Source of the DNA: Meghimatium bilineatum
Taxonomy: Eukaryota; Mollusca; Gastropoda; Stylommatophora; Philomycidae
DNA: 64,000 nt
Direction of reading: 5' to 3'
NCBI GenBank assembly: GCA_034231615.1
Contig: CM067317.1
Location: 17,374,264-17,438,263, forward strand
Part shown: positions 11,337 through 23,223 of the stretch, in pieces
How positions within the stretch are numbered: position 1 is the stretch's first letter
Layout of the letters: every line of letters begins with the position of its first letter
Notes under the pieces: generated by a model
The model's database searches: none
Seen by the model: only the letters and a program-made list of their open reading frames with translations
What the model was told of the DNA's origin: nothing
Position numbers and translations under genes: made by a program

Positions 11337-11999
11337 GTTTCTATACCATTACGCTGTTCACTTTCCAGTGCAATTGTTTCTATACCATTACGCTGTTCAC
11401 TTTCCAGTGCAATTGTTTCTATACCATTACGCTGTTCACTTTCCAGTGCAATTGTTTCTATACCATTACGCTGTTCACTTTCCAGTGCAATTGTTTCTAT
11501 ACCATTACGCTGTTCACTTTCCAGTGCAATTGTTTCTATACCATTACGCTGTTCACTTTCCAGTGCAATTGTTTCTATACCATTACGCTGTTCACTTTCC
11601 AGTGCAATTGTTTCTATACCATTACGCTGTTCACTTTCCAGTGCAATTGTTTCTATACCATTACGCTGTTCACTTTCCAGTGCAATTGTTTCTATACCAT
11701 TACGCTGTTCACTTTCCAGTGCAATTGTTTCTATACCATTACGCTGTTCACTTTCCAGTGCAATTGTTTCTATACCATTACGCTGTTCACTTTCCAGTGC
11801 AATTGTTTCTATACCATTACGCTGTTCACTTTCCAGTGCAATTGTTTCTATACCATTACGCTGTTCACTTTCCAGTGCAATTGTTTCTATACCATTACGC
11901 TGTTCACTTTCCAGTGCAATTGTTTCTATACCATTACGCTGTTCACTTTCCAGTGCAATTGTTTCTATACCATTACGCTGTTCACTTTCCAGTGCAATT
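11337..11999. repeat. 39-bp minisatellite, 17 essentially identical copies
   Basis: The period is 39 bases (unit starts GTTTCTATACCATTACGCTG and ends CAGTGCAATT), and 17 units occupy 663 bases. I see no substitutions between full units. Because 39 is divisible by three, two plus-strand frames stay open as 13-residue peptide repeats; I do not regard these as genes. Confidence 0.95.
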
Positions 12000-12059
12000 A
12001 ATTCCTAAAATCTATCTGCGTGTCTGTCCTTTACTGAACGATGTAATCGCTGCCACTCT

Positions 12060-12436
12060 GTAAGTCTCTAGGTTCTGTGCAAGCTGTTCAACTTCTTCCA
12101 ATGTCATATTCAGAACTCTTCGATATCCTGTGTCCATCGTAGTTTTGGTGGTCCTCTAGTTCTCTTTCCTGGAACTGTTGTCTCCATGATTAACCTTTTT
12201 AAGCCACTGTGTCTTATTATAGGTGCAGAATATGTTAGCTTACGTTGTTTGATAGTTTTTAGGAATCAGTTTTTTTATATCTTCAGGTTTTTACGACGTG
12301 TGTATTGGATTGTCTTTCTGTCTCTGATATTTTTTGAACATTCTATAGAATTTCATTTCCAATGCTGATGTTCTCGTTTATATTGCTCATGTCATCTAAC
12401 GTGTTTTGCACGTATATTCAAACTTATTAACATTCT
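12060..12436 (-). mobile_element. RTE-like LINE, C-terminal part (left of an internal array)
   Basis: Minus-strand readings give SALEMKFYRMFKK (the 'A.EM.FYRR.LK' block after the RT thumb) and, nearer position 12060, MDTGYRRVLNMTLEEVEQLA, the usual C-terminal tail of this LINE type. Stops are frequent. It is in the right order and orientation relative to 13120-13440 to be the same LINE, separated by the 12-bp array. Confidence 0.7.
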
Positions 12437-12440
12437 AGTT

Positions 12441-13110
12441 CTTTATCGATGACTTTATCGATGAGTTTATCGATGACTTTATCGATGACTTTATCGATGA
12501 CTTTATCCATGACTTTATCGATGACTTTATCGATGAGTTTATCGATGACTTTATCCATGACTTTATCGATGACTTTATCCATGACTTTATCCATGACTTT
12601 ATCGATGACTTTATCGATGACTTTATCGATGACTTTATCCATGACTTTATCGATGACTTTATCTATGACTTTATCGATGAGTTTATCGATGACTTTATCG
12701 ATGACTTTATCGATGACTTTATCTATGACTTTATCGATGACTTTATCCATGACTTTATCGATGACTTTATCCATGACTTTATCGATGACTTTATCCATGA
12801 CTTTATCGATGACTTTATCTATGACTTTATCGATGAGTTTATCGATGACTTTATCGATGACTTTATCGATGACTATCTATGACTTTATCGATGACTTTAT
12901 CGATGACTTTATCGATGACTTTATCTATGACTATCGATGACTTTATCGATGACTTTATCGATGACTTTATCGATGACTTTATCTATGACTTTATCGATGA
13001 CTTTATCGATGACTTTATCGATGACTTTATCTATGACTTTATCGATGACTTTATCGATGACTTTATCGATGACTTTATCGATGACTTTATCGATGACTTT
13101 ATCGATGACT
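12441..13110. repeat. 12-bp tandem array, about 56 copies
   Basis: The unit ATCGATGACTTT has variants ATCCATGACTTT, ATCTATGACTTT and ATCGATGAGTTT, plus two 3-base deletions near 12875 and 12932. Variants lie mostly in the first half; the last 170 bases are nearly uniform. Open frames through it (IDKV, MTLS repeats) are period artefacts. The array lies inside a LINE fragment. Confidence 0.95.
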
Positions 13111-13119
13111 ATGTGTGAG

Positions 13120-13440
13120 TCTAGCTTTGTTGATATGTATTAGTTTTGTCTACAATGATGAAAGGATTTTGAGACTCGCTATGATGTGTTCTATACCTGT
13201 GGGATTTCTTGATATTAGGTTGGTGCCATCTACATACCTAATTTCTAGAATCTCATATACCCCTCTATTATGAGCGAAGATTTCATAATGTGGCACCTGT
13301 GGATCTTCTTGCTAATTTAGCGTGGTGCTTTCACCGTATATGTTAAACAGATGTGGTTAGCGGAAGCATTTGACTCCTTTATGAGCCTCAAAGCAGACAT
13401 ATGTTTCTCCCTCGAGGTGGAATGTTGTATCTGATAAAGC
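13120..13440 (-). mobile_element. RTE-like LINE, RT palm part (right of the internal array)
   Basis: Minus-strand reading gives PHLFNIYGE (motif before the catalytic centre) and then EIRYVDGTNLI, a decayed YADDT catalytic motif. Together with 12060-12436 this would be one minus-strand LINE whose segment between palm and C-terminal region is replaced by the array. Confidence 0.65.
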
Positions 13441-14015
13441 GTTTTAATGAGCTTCAAAAATATTTAAAAAAAAAGAAAAAAAAAAAAAAATATACTCAAC
13501 TACAATTGATAAACTAGTGTGAAGGAATACTCTTACTGATAAGAATAGCTATTTTTAACAGTTTCAGCAACTGACAGTTTTATTGAGGTAACTGATACTG
13601 AACACGCACGAGAGATCTTCAAGTACAGAAGAGTTAGATGATTTTAATAAATTCTGAAGTTTTTAAAAACCAATTTATAAACGTCGTTTTAAACAAATTA
13701 CATTCCCCAATGAAAGAATAGTGTTGCATGTATACAGGAAACTGTTGATCATTGTGTGGATTCACTTTGTAAGCACATAATATCACGCTGGTCAATATAT
13801 GTTAACATTTTTCTTCTGAGAACAGAAATTATGTCGGTGAATGAGGCTCAAATGAGATCAAACAGCTTGTGATATGGCACAATGTACACAAGCCTAAAAT
13901 TATCAGCCCAAGCTACTAAATCTCGGAATATTGAATATCATAAATCTAGATATTAGTATCATACATTCTCAAATTCATCATACATAATTGCTATTTCTCA
14001 GCGTGAATTTTCAAC
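13441..14015. other. Unassigned AT-rich sequence
   Basis: Includes an A-rich tract at about 13468-13491. No exon or transposon motif recognised. Confidence 0.4.
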
Positions 14016-14021
14016 TTTAGC

Positions 14022-14135
14022 TGTACATCTCTTGCAGTAGGATAATAGTCTTGCAAAATTTGCAGCAGGAATGTGCAGGATGTAGTACAAAAGACGGATC
14101 TGTGTTATGTAACCGTTTGTTTATCACTAATGGCC
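14022..14135 (-). mobile_element. Degenerate SINE-S copy, minus
   Basis: Aligned to the other minus copies it keeps ATCTCTTG.AG.AGGA, TTTGCAGCAGGA and GGATGTAGTAC, then a decayed match to the GTTGTGT region. It is older and more diverged than the copies with clean target-site duplications. Confidence 0.6.
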
Positions 14136-14719
14136 CAACATTTTGGATTTTCGCGGAAAGTATTGCATTAAATTTATCAATCCTAAATCAAAATTACAAA
14201 GATATTGTAAGTTAAATAGCATGCTAACACACATAACATATCCATGCCATCTGTTTGCAGTAAGAACACATCACGTGACCTCCGCCATTTCTGTGATTCT
14301 TGGATCAACAAACAAGAACTTCCGGAATATTTATTTAACGGAAAACGGAAACATAATGATGTCATGGTATGAGGGAGTAAAAACAACATGCTTTCATTTG
14401 ATTAAAAGCAAATACAAAGCTTTGAAAACAACGAATTTATTTAATAATTCAGATAAATTTGTCAGAACTTTCAATGATATGAGAACTGAGATTTGTGTGT
14501 TAGATCAGTATTTATCAAACGTTTAGTTGCAGCGAACCGGCAATTTGTTTCACAATCTGCTTGAAATCGGCTTGCGTGCGAAGGATGAAATGCTTTATAT
14601 GATGTATGTAATGTCTTGCAGTAATGTTTTGTGGACATGCGTACGAATGACCCATGGCTCGCAGATCACGGACCACCACTTTGAGAAATACTTTGTTAAA
14701 TTTAGATGATGATTATTTT

Positions 14720-15249
14720 ATAAATGACACATACATATTAAGTTGTAGATAAATGACACATACATATTAAGTTGTAGATAAATGACACATACATATTAAG
14801 TTGTAGATAAATGACACATACATATTAAGTTGTAGATAAATGACACATACATATTAAGTTGTAGATAAATGACACATACATATTAAGTTGTAGATAAATG
14901 ACACATACATATTAAGTTGTAGATAAATGACACATACATATTAAGTTGTAGATAAATGACACATACATATTAAGTTGTAGATAAATGACACATACATATT
15001 AAGTTGTAGATAAATGACACATACATATTAAGTTGTAGATAAATGACACATGCACATTAAGTTGTAGATAAATGACACATGCACATTAAGTTGTAGATAA
15101 ATGACACATGCACATTAAGTTGTAGATAAATGACACATGCACATTAAGTTGTAGATAAATGACACATGCATATTAAGTTGTAGATAAATGACACATACAT
15201 ATTAAGTTGTAGATAAATGACACATACATATTAAGGTGTAGATAAATGA
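14720..15249. repeat. 29-bp minisatellite, 18 copies
   Basis: Each unit contains ATAAATGACACATAC and ATATTAAGTTGTAG. Units 12-16 (about 15048-15165) share a variant with CATGCACATT or CATGCATATT, so variant units are clustered, as expected from local duplication. Confidence 0.95.
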
Positions 15250-15419
15250 AGCGTTGTGCCATAAAACATCTTAACGGTTTGAAATAGAACATGTCAAATT
15301 TCAGTCAATATTCATTAAGGAGATGGGATTTTATTTGATATTAGTTATGAAACATCATTAATTAATTAATTTGTTTTTGTGGGAGAATAAAATGTAAGAA
15401 TATTAAATCTGGATTATGT

Positions 15420-15750
15420 ATGGTGGTGTAGATACACCATTATAACCAGGGTCAGAGGCAACGAAAGAGAACACAATTGGCGAGCAATGAAATGGTTGAT
15501 GGCAAAGTACTGAGAAGAGACAGTGTGACTGAGACGATGCAGGAGATGATAACACGAACGTAGAAGGAATGACAGAAATGGGGATAACCAGGATGATACC
15601 TTTATTGTGTCTTCCCTAAAAATATTCAAAGATCAAATAATTAGCATTTGACTTGGATGTTTAATCTGTGTACTCTTACATTGCTGTTGGAAAGGACAGA
15701 TGATCACTTATGGAAATGCCCTGTGTGTGATGATACTCGTATCTAATCAA
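15420..15750 (+). mobile_element. 3' end of RNase H-bearing LINE, plus copy
   Basis: The plus strand reads VRGNERE and then, in another frame, LLRRDSVTETM, the C-terminal RNase H aspartate region and the helix after it. It ends with LLLERTDDHLWKCPVCDDTRI and a stop. The terminal W-x-C-P-V-C motif is shared with the copies at 33151, 35861 and 61511. It is 5'-truncated and frameshifted. Confidence 0.75.
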
Positions 15751-16225
15751 GAATAACATCAAGCAAAATAAGAAAACTGAGGTTTTCTGCCATATACAGA
15801 GACATAAAAGCACACAAATAAAAACAACAACTAGTAAGCGAATGGCTGCTCGCAAGCGGGAAAGGTCCCACAAAGACGACGATGAATAAGAGATATTTCA
15901 TAATGTTTAGAGATGTCCTTGGCGGTAGGTCAAATTCCCTAAAAACGCGAATAGTTCAGAACGTCCAGAAAGAAGACAATTTTTCTGGAAAAAATATCAC
16001 ATTAGTAATAATAGGAATGACAAATAAAATACTATCATATGTCAAAAAGGGATTTGCAGGCCTATATGTCGAAACGTAAACGTTATAACAATGTACTTCA
16101 CGCTCACTAATAAAAAGCGCACACTAGTTGGTGCTGGTTATTTGAAAGTTAGCACAAGCAACAATAAAAACATCATATACTTCATGCGATTTTCAGCCGA
16201 TTTTTATCTTCAATTAAGCGGACGA
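15751..16225. other. Unassigned sequence
   Basis: Plus frame 15882-16079 (65 codons) has no recognisable domain or splice sites. Nothing else noted. Confidence 0.4.
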
Positions 16226-16229
16226 GTGA

Positions 16230-16745
16230 GGAAAAATCTTGACTTGTTCAATCCTTGATATTGTCTGTCCATTTTTATTATGCCTCCTCTACTTCTTCTA
16301 CCTTCAACGGTTCCCTGCAGTATTGTTTTTGACAATTAATTGTGCCGACATTCGTGTCTACACCATGCACGTTTTGTCGTTACACTGTTGAAAGAAATAG
16401 TGGTTTTTTTACCTGTATGCTTCTCTATTGTATTTCTTACGTACACATTTGTCCTATGCTCTCTATAGGAAATTCATAGATTTTGTAATATTTGTATTCG
16501 AAGGCATGTAGTCTTCTCTCCATATCCGCAGAAAATGTCCAAACCTCACAGCCATACAACATAGTAGAAATAATAGATCTCTATAATACATTTCTTTCCT
16601 TCCACTTATTTCCAGATGTACCACTCTCGTGCTTTCTGGACATTTAATGCCACGGTTGGCCCTATGATAATTGTCTAGGGCGGACATAGCGTTTAACACA
16701 TCTATCCTCACTTCCTTAATAGATTCCTCCGTACTGTCGCGTCTA
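16230..16745 (-). mobile_element. RTE-like LINE fragment, C-terminal region
   Basis: The minus strand reads CCMAVRFGHFLRIWRED then MPSNTN, which corresponds, with frameshifts, to the Y-G-C-E-x-W-T-x-S-x-D-x-E-R-R-L-x-A-F-E block of RTE-like elements. Further toward 16230 it reads IKD-like residues of the C-terminal tail. Not functional. Confidence 0.65.
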
Positions 16746-17227
16746 CCCTATTCTTCCACGTAAGAACTTACAGTAATGTTGTGAAACCACTCTTGGATAA
16801 ATAGCTTTTCATTATTGTCTTGTATTATGTGAATTATTCTATTTGAATATAAAAAATGAAATTCTTGAATGTATTTTTGTTCAATGATATCAATTCATTT
16901 CGGATCATTCTGCATCAACTATTTTATGTGGATGATCCACACAAAAAACAACAACACTTTTCAGTTTTGAAATGCAAATCTTAATTAATACAAAAGAAAT
17001 GAACAGTGTAAAAACATAGTTATTGGAAAGATGAGAGGAAAAAATGGAAATATTCGTAATAAGAGTTATATTTTGACGTCTTCACAGGAAGAAACTGTTG
17101 CTAGAGAAAAATAATACATCAGTGTGATTGGAAGATGGATGTCATGGATGCTCAGGTCATAAACGGACATTTTTTAAACAAAATAAACTATTGAAATGTA
17201 TCATTAGCTACCAGCATTGATAATATC
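16746..17227. other. Unassigned AT-rich sequence
   Basis: No motif recognised. Confidence 0.4.
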
Positions 17228-17408
17228 GGGAGCCGAATAGCGTAGTATCGACCCAGCTTAAATGGGTACCGGATTAATCAATCCGGGAAATAAAAACTGC
17301 GAGGGAGAGGAAATGGCTACTGCCCTCATTTGCAGAGCCTCTGAAATGTGAGATCGCTAACATCTCACACCCCTACGGCATTAATAATTGCTATGGGTTA
17401 CTTTACTT
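17228..17408 (+). mobile_element. tRNA-derived SINE (SINE-T), copy 2 with deleted head
   Basis: Starts GGGAGCCGAATAGCGTAGTA (remnant A box) and jumps to CGACCCAGCTTAAATGGGTA, so most of the tRNA-like head including the B box seen at 9968 is missing. It retains a longer middle (CTCATTTGCAGAGCC, ACATCTCACACCCC) that is absent from copy 1. Both end in CGGCATTAATAA and GGGTTACTTTACTTT. Confidence 0.8.
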
Positions 17409-17592
17409 TACTATTCATAATATATATCTAAGGACAGACCGAAGTACGTATTTGTTTCTATAACCAGGAATTACAAACGATGAAACTCTTGTTTACTATG
17501 TGAAATAAGAGATTTCTCCGAATCTTTCATACCTAGAATACTACAACTGCTAGCGATATAGGATGTTTTCAGGCCTCCTATCAGAGGTGGTC

Positions 17593-17634
17593 TGTGTGTG
17601 TGTGTGTGTGTGTGTGTAAGTGTGTATGTGTGTG
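17593..17634. repeat. (GT)n microsatellite
   Basis: TG dinucleotide run with a few interruptions. Confidence 0.9.
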
Positions 17635-17799
17635 TTTTAGAAGGCATGTGCCGGAATTTTGTAGTATGCATATACTCAGTCTGAGGTTGTCTATTTGTGT
17701 GCGTATGTTTGCTAGTAGGCATGTGTCAACATTTTATGTTCAGATATTCAGTAACGCCAAAGTCTGCAACAATTTGCAGGTATCTTTGGTAGTCTACAC

Positions 17800-18035
17800 T
17801 TCTCCCATGTACCATTGTAGTCTACACTTCACCATGTATCATCGTGGTCTACGCTTCACCATGTACCATCATGGTCTATGCTACCACAATGTACCATCGT
17901 GGTCTATGCTACCACCATGTACCATCGTGGTCTATGCTACCACCATGTATCATCGTGGTCTATGCTACCACCATGTACCATCGTGGTCTATGCTACCACC
18001 ATGTACCATCATGGTCTACGCTTCAGTCATATACC
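17800..18035. repeat. 27-28-bp minisatellite, about 8 copies
   Basis: The unit centres on ATGTACCATCGTGGTCTATG with CTACCACC between copies. Early units have 27 bases and CACTTCACC; later units have 28 bases. The plus-strand frame across it (17594-18118) is a by-product. Confidence 0.9.
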
Positions 18036-18064
18036 ATAGTGGCCCAAATGGAGAGAAAATAATT

Positions 18065-18182
18065 ACTCTATTACCTCTTATGCACAGAAGTGGGAGGCGA
18101 TTAAGGAGGCGTGGGTAGAGCTGGCTATCCAATTTAACAAATCAAAGTGATCCAAAAGAGCCATGCAGAAGTCTGGCGTATC
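18065..18182 (+). mobile_element. Fragment of long-headed SINE (SINE-L)
   Basis: Resembles the head of the element at 29650: TTACCTCT..TGCA, AGGCGATTAAGGAGG, GAGCTGGCTATCC and AGCCATGCAGAAGTCTGG correspond to TTACCTTCCACGCA, AGGCGAATAAGGAGG, TGTTGGCTGTCCC and AGCCATGCTGAAGTCGG. The body and tail are missing. Confidence 0.6.
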
Positions 18183-18409
18183 ACATGAAATTAACACATT
18201 TCGTAGTCAAGTAAGTCACGATACAGCACATTGTGGTTTCATATATACATCTTGTGAGAAGATGCATGATGCATGAAGAAAATGCAGAAGATGCATGCTT
18301 ACATTTGCTGATTACCAAGTTTATATTATTGCATGGTTTTACTGATGACACAAATGCACTCATAATCTGTGTAGGTTGTAAAGTCTATGTCCGCAGTCTC
18401 ATGCATATC

Positions 18410-18700
18410 ACACATTGCATACACATCAACACGGATGTCGAATAGTGGCAAACAATAAATAAATGTACATACTGTACAAAACTGAAATTCAACTGGCAAA
18501 CTCAAGAACAGAGTAATTAAGATGGGCTAATCACTGGAGACACACATAATAACGCACACAAATCGACGTTTCGATCAAAATGCCTTTATTAAGACAACAA
18601 ACACAACACAAAAATTACATACACATCTATACGGATATTGAATAATGGCAAACATTACATACACATCTACACGGATGTTGAATAGTAGATGGAGTTTCGT
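18410..18700. repeat. About 47-bp repeat, two adjacent copies plus one upstream
   Basis: CATACACATC followed by ACACGGATGTTGAATAGT occurs at about 18419-18446, 18617-18649 and 18659-18690, with GGCAAACA after the first two. Between the first and second copies is a stretch resembling the family described at 56775. Confidence 0.7.
18555..18612 (-). mobile_element. Short dispersed motif resembling Penelope-like/hammerhead-associated ends
   Basis: On minus: CTTAATAAAGGC, ATTTTGATCGAAACGTCGAT. The 'CT-GAtgA ... GAAACGT' arrangement recurs at 29015 and, on minus, at 56775. Such motifs are common in Penelope-like elements and their relatives; no protein domain is visible, so this is tentative. Confidence 0.3.
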
Positions 18701-18971
18701 CGAGTACCAAAACGGTAGAAAAGTTGCGGAGAGATATATTGCCGATCTACAACAATATCCAGTATGAGAACTAGAACAGACTTGGAGACAACGGATCTTT
18801 AACTTGGATGTCGACGTAACCACGAATACATACAGTGATGCTATCCGACTTTCATAACATGTTACTCAAGATGTGTGCATGCATGGCAAGATAGCAATAG
18901 ATACTTCTTTTATATGACGTCTAATCATCATATGAATATACCGCTTAGGTCATACAGTAGTCAGAAGAACA

Positions 18972-19137
18972 GACCGCCGAAGACGGATGTGCTGGGAAAT
19001 TGGCACAAATAAAATGGCAACACAACGCATTTCCATTCTCTGGACTACATTCAACTGGAAATATTGTAGGATCATTGTCCTGTTACAAGAGAAATCCAGT
19101 TGGAGTTTGTGAATGAACACTGAAGAAGATGAAGACG
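18972..19137 (+). mobile_element. SINE-S copy, plus
   Basis: Starts CCGCCGAAGACGGATGTG and runs through GGCACAAATAAAAT, ACACAACGCATTTCC, CTGGACTACATTC, GGATCATTGTCCTG and GGAGTTTGTGAATGAACAC to GAAGAAGATGAAG. It is about 90% similar by eye to the copy at 10296. No clean target-site duplication was found. Confidence 0.85.
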
Positions 19138-19267
19138 CACAGAAAGGGCTAACGTATTTGCAGGCTGGTCTATAGCAGTGATAAGAAAGGGAAAAACGCT
19201 GCATTAATTATACAGCCATAGAAGCAATAACAAATTATAAGTGAAGGCTGAAAGAGACAATGTAGAT

Positions 19268-19866
<599 letters not shown>

Positions 19867-19874
19867 ATGTAGAT

Positions 19875-20370
19875 GTTCAAATAATAATAATGTAAATGAC
19901 AAAGGGAGAGGGGAAAAGTGTGTCCTTTCTGATAAAATGATAACACAATTATTCCTGCCTTATCCAGAAGACTACATCGCTCTCTGAACTCGGACGTAAA
20001 GCTTATACTCTCTTAAACTGCTGATGGACTGATATAAGCTGAGCTGTTACAAGAATATCAGTACACTGAAGCTGGCTCCTAATCAAGAATCTAGAATCCC
20101 ATACTTTCTACTCATATCTGTCACATTTTATTCATAAGCGTTATTCATCAAGGTCTAAGAGTAAAGTCTGTAAATGTGCTTTTTATATTAATTTACATAT
20201 TTTATTATAATAAATACTATTATAAATTATATGCAAATGTACTTTAATATCTTTATTTATTTTCCATTAAGTACATGAGCACAAGCTCATTTTGTTGGAA
20301 ATCAGGATTTTAGAATAGAACTGAGAAGTAGATACAATACGCCATCTCATATTAAATGAATTTTATAATT
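19875..20370. other. Unassigned AT-rich sequence
   Basis: No motif recognised. Confidence 0.4.
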
Positions 20371-20641
20371 TTATCACATGAATTCCATAACTTATCTATC
20401 ACATGAATTCCATAACTTGTGTATCAAATGAATTCTATAACCTGTCTATCAAATGAATTCCATAACTCGTCTATCAAATGAATTCCATAACTTGTCTATC
20501 AAATGAATTCCATAACTTGTTTATCCAATGAATTCTATAACTTGTCTAACAAATGAATTCTATAACTTGTCTATCAACTGAATTCCATAACTTGTCTATC
20601 AAATGAATTCCATAACTTATCTTTCAAATGAATTATATACC
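20371..20641. repeat. 25-bp satellite, monomeric part, about 11 copies
   Basis: Monomers of 25 bases contain ATCAAATGAATTC, CATAACTTG. They are diverged from each other by one to four substitutions and lead straight into the 50-bp dimeric part. Confidence 0.9.
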
Positions 20642-21405
20642 TTGTTTATTAAATGGTATACTATAACTTATGTATCACATGTATTTCATAACTTGTTTAT
20701 TAAATGAATACTATAACTTATGTATCACATGTATTTCATAACTTGCTTATTAAATGAATACTATAACTTATGTATCACATGTATTTCATAACTTGTTTAT
20801 TAAATGAATACTATAACTTATGTATCACATGTATTTCATAACTTGTTTATTAAATGAATACTATAACTTATGTATCACATGTATTTCATAACTTGTTTAT
20901 TAAATGAATACTATAACTTATGTATCACATGTATTTCATAACTTGCTTATTAAATGAATACTATAACTTATGTATCACATGTATTTCATAACTTGCTTAT
21001 TAAATGAATACTATAACTTATGTATCACATGTATTTCATAACTTGTTTATTAAATGACTACTATAACTTATGTATCACATGTATTTCATAACTTGTTTAT
21101 TAAATGAATACTATAACTTATGTATCACATGTATTTCATAACTTGTTTATTAAATGAATACTATAACTTATGTATCACATGTATTTCATAACTTGCTTAT
21201 TAAATGAATACTATAACTTATGTATCACATGTATTTCATAACTTGCTTATTAAATGAATACTATAACTTATGTATCACATGTATTTCATAACTTGTTTAT
21301 TAAATGAATACTATAACTTATGTATCACATGCATTTCATAACTTGCTTATTAAATGAATACTATAACTTATGTATCACATGTATTTCATAACTTACTTAT
21401 TAAAT
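20642..21405. repeat. 50-bp dimeric higher-order repeat, about 15 copies
   Basis: The period is exactly 50 bases. Each unit has two 25-base halves: one with TTATTAAATGAATACTATAA, one with TATCACATGTATTTCATAA. Both halves are recognisable derivatives of the 25-base monomer on the left. Units differ only at a few sites (TTTAT/CTTAT, one GACTACT). Confidence 0.95.
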
Positions 21406-21785
21406 GAGCTTATGCTGGTGAATGTGTCTATAGTGTTTTCTTGCTCTATTTTTGTATTAACAATGTCTGTGATGATAGGGGTTTCTCTTGTGCGAAATAT
21501 TTCCTATCTATTCTTAGTTTTTTTGACAAATGCAATTCAAGGCCAACGATTATTATTAAAAAATGTCCGTTATTATACATATAAAATGAGCTGGGAATAG
21601 CACACTGACACATAACAGCAGGGTCAGATACCAGTTGAAACATACTTATATCACTGTTAAAACACTGCAAACACAAGCAATATTATGTGACGCAGCTCAG
21701 CTATATCTTAACATCTCCATCATCAAGTATAATCTCTGCATGGAAGTTTGACTGCGAGGAATTCAAGCAACCTCTGTCTTTCCAT
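21406..21785. other. Unassigned sequence
   Basis: Plus and minus open frames around 21370-21676 have no recognisable domain. Confidence 0.4.
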
Positions 21786-22440
21786 TATAATCAATCAATC
21801 AATAAATCAAGTGCATGCCGAATGGCGTAGGAGATGATGTTTCTCCACAACTCTCTGTCTCTTGTATTGTCAATAAGCTCGGTTAGTGAACTTATAACGT
21901 GCCATAATACTAGTCCATCTAGCAACCTCTCTCTTTGTTGTCCCCTATCTCTTCTCCACTTGATCTTTCCTGTGGTTAAGTGTTCAAGATGTGTTCTTTT
22001 CACCACATGTCCTAGAAAAACCTTGACTGTCTGCCACTAATGTTTGCTATGAATGATCATTTCACTCCAGCATCAATGAGAACATCTGCAATAATTTTCT
22101 CTGTAGCCTTCAGTTCGTTTTGAACTTTTTTGTTTACAGTTATGATGCACTGACTTAATGTTACTGATTTCAGCATGATTCCTTCCTACATGTACTTGTA
22201 TCTCTCTCATTCTCGGCGCCACTTCAATTAATTTCATAAGAAAAGTATCATGTCTTTTAATATATCCATATTTTCTTTGTTTGATGTTGATTTCCTTTAG
22301 CATACTGTTTAACATATTGTTGACATACCATTTCCTTTTCTCTTTCAACAAAGATCTACTTAGTGTTTTATACTGTCTTTCCAGATAACAGAGGCATTGA
22401 TTATGTCATCTAGCTGTTTATTGTCCATATTTCCCAAGAA
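21786..22440 (-). mobile_element. LINE fragment with complete 3' end (family B)
   Basis: Minus-strand readings give FLGHVVKRTHLEH (frame-broken), then LTELIDNTRDRELWRNII, then SYAIRHALDLLID and a stop, with a (TTGA)n-like tail (ATTGATTGATTG on minus at 21788-21799). Upstream on minus is QRKYGYIKRHDTFLM, also of LINE character. The same C-terminal block occurs at 39170 (LTELINNARNRDCGE), 55625 and 63270 (VSELIDSTRNERLWK). Confidence 0.75.
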
Positions 22441-22689
22441 TATATTAATAAAGATGCACATTTATATATATTTAAAAGCTCTACAATTGTAATATATGGA
22501 CTGTGAGATCAGGATGTGGAAACAGCATAATGTTTGCTGGAAGAACAATATCGGACAGTCCGAGACAAGCATGCAACTATTGTATTCAAAGTCAATGGAA
22601 ACACCAAAAATAGCAGACAAACATTATACACCAGTAGTGTCGTTATTATGACTGTTTTATGAATTTATTAGTTATATGTTATCAGTTAT

Positions 22690-23090
22690 CGTTCATGTCG
22701 TTTTAATTATTGTTATCGTCTTATAAATGAGTATCTCTCATTGTTTTCCAATTACCATTCATATCTCCACAAAAAATCATATATGTCTTTCAATTGTCAA
22801 TCATATCTTCCACATTTATCAATCATGTCTTCCCATTTATAAATAATGTCTTTCATTTATCATTCATGTACTTTCCAATTATCGCAATTTCTTTCTATTA
22901 TCACTCATATCTTCCCAATTATCATTATTTTTTTTTCTAACCGTATAATTTTACGTCTCTTTTAATTAACACTCACGTATTTACAATGATAACGCATGTA
23001 TTTCAATGATCATTCACGTACTTACAATTATTGCTCATGTATTTGTAATTATTGCTGACGTGTAAACAATTCTCACTTATGTCTTCAAAT
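22690..23090. repeat. Strongly degenerate tandem repeat, about 23-25 bp
   Basis: Loosely periodic copies of ATCATTCATGTCTTTCAATT are seen through this stretch, with many substitutions and length changes. It looks like an old minisatellite. Confidence 0.55.
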
Positions 23091-23223
23091 GTCCACATAC
23101 GTTTAATCGCGCTGCATTGTGTAACACTTGTGATTTGCTTTTTACACTTGATTCTTGATTAAAACCAACATCATGACACGCATGACATTGCCGCAAATGC
23201 TCCACACTCCGTTACAACAGGCA

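Noticed and set aside
11301..12063. Two overlapping plus frames of 235 and 252 codons
   Set aside because: They are two readings of the same 39-bp array; period divisible by three.
12427..13143. Frames with IDKV, MTLS and DDFI repeats
   Set aside because: They are readings of the 12-bp array inside a decayed LINE.
14143..14709. 127- and 60-codon plus frames
   Set aside because: No recognisable domain, codon composition like the AT-rich background, no supporting splice sites. Left as unassigned; a homology search could reverse this.
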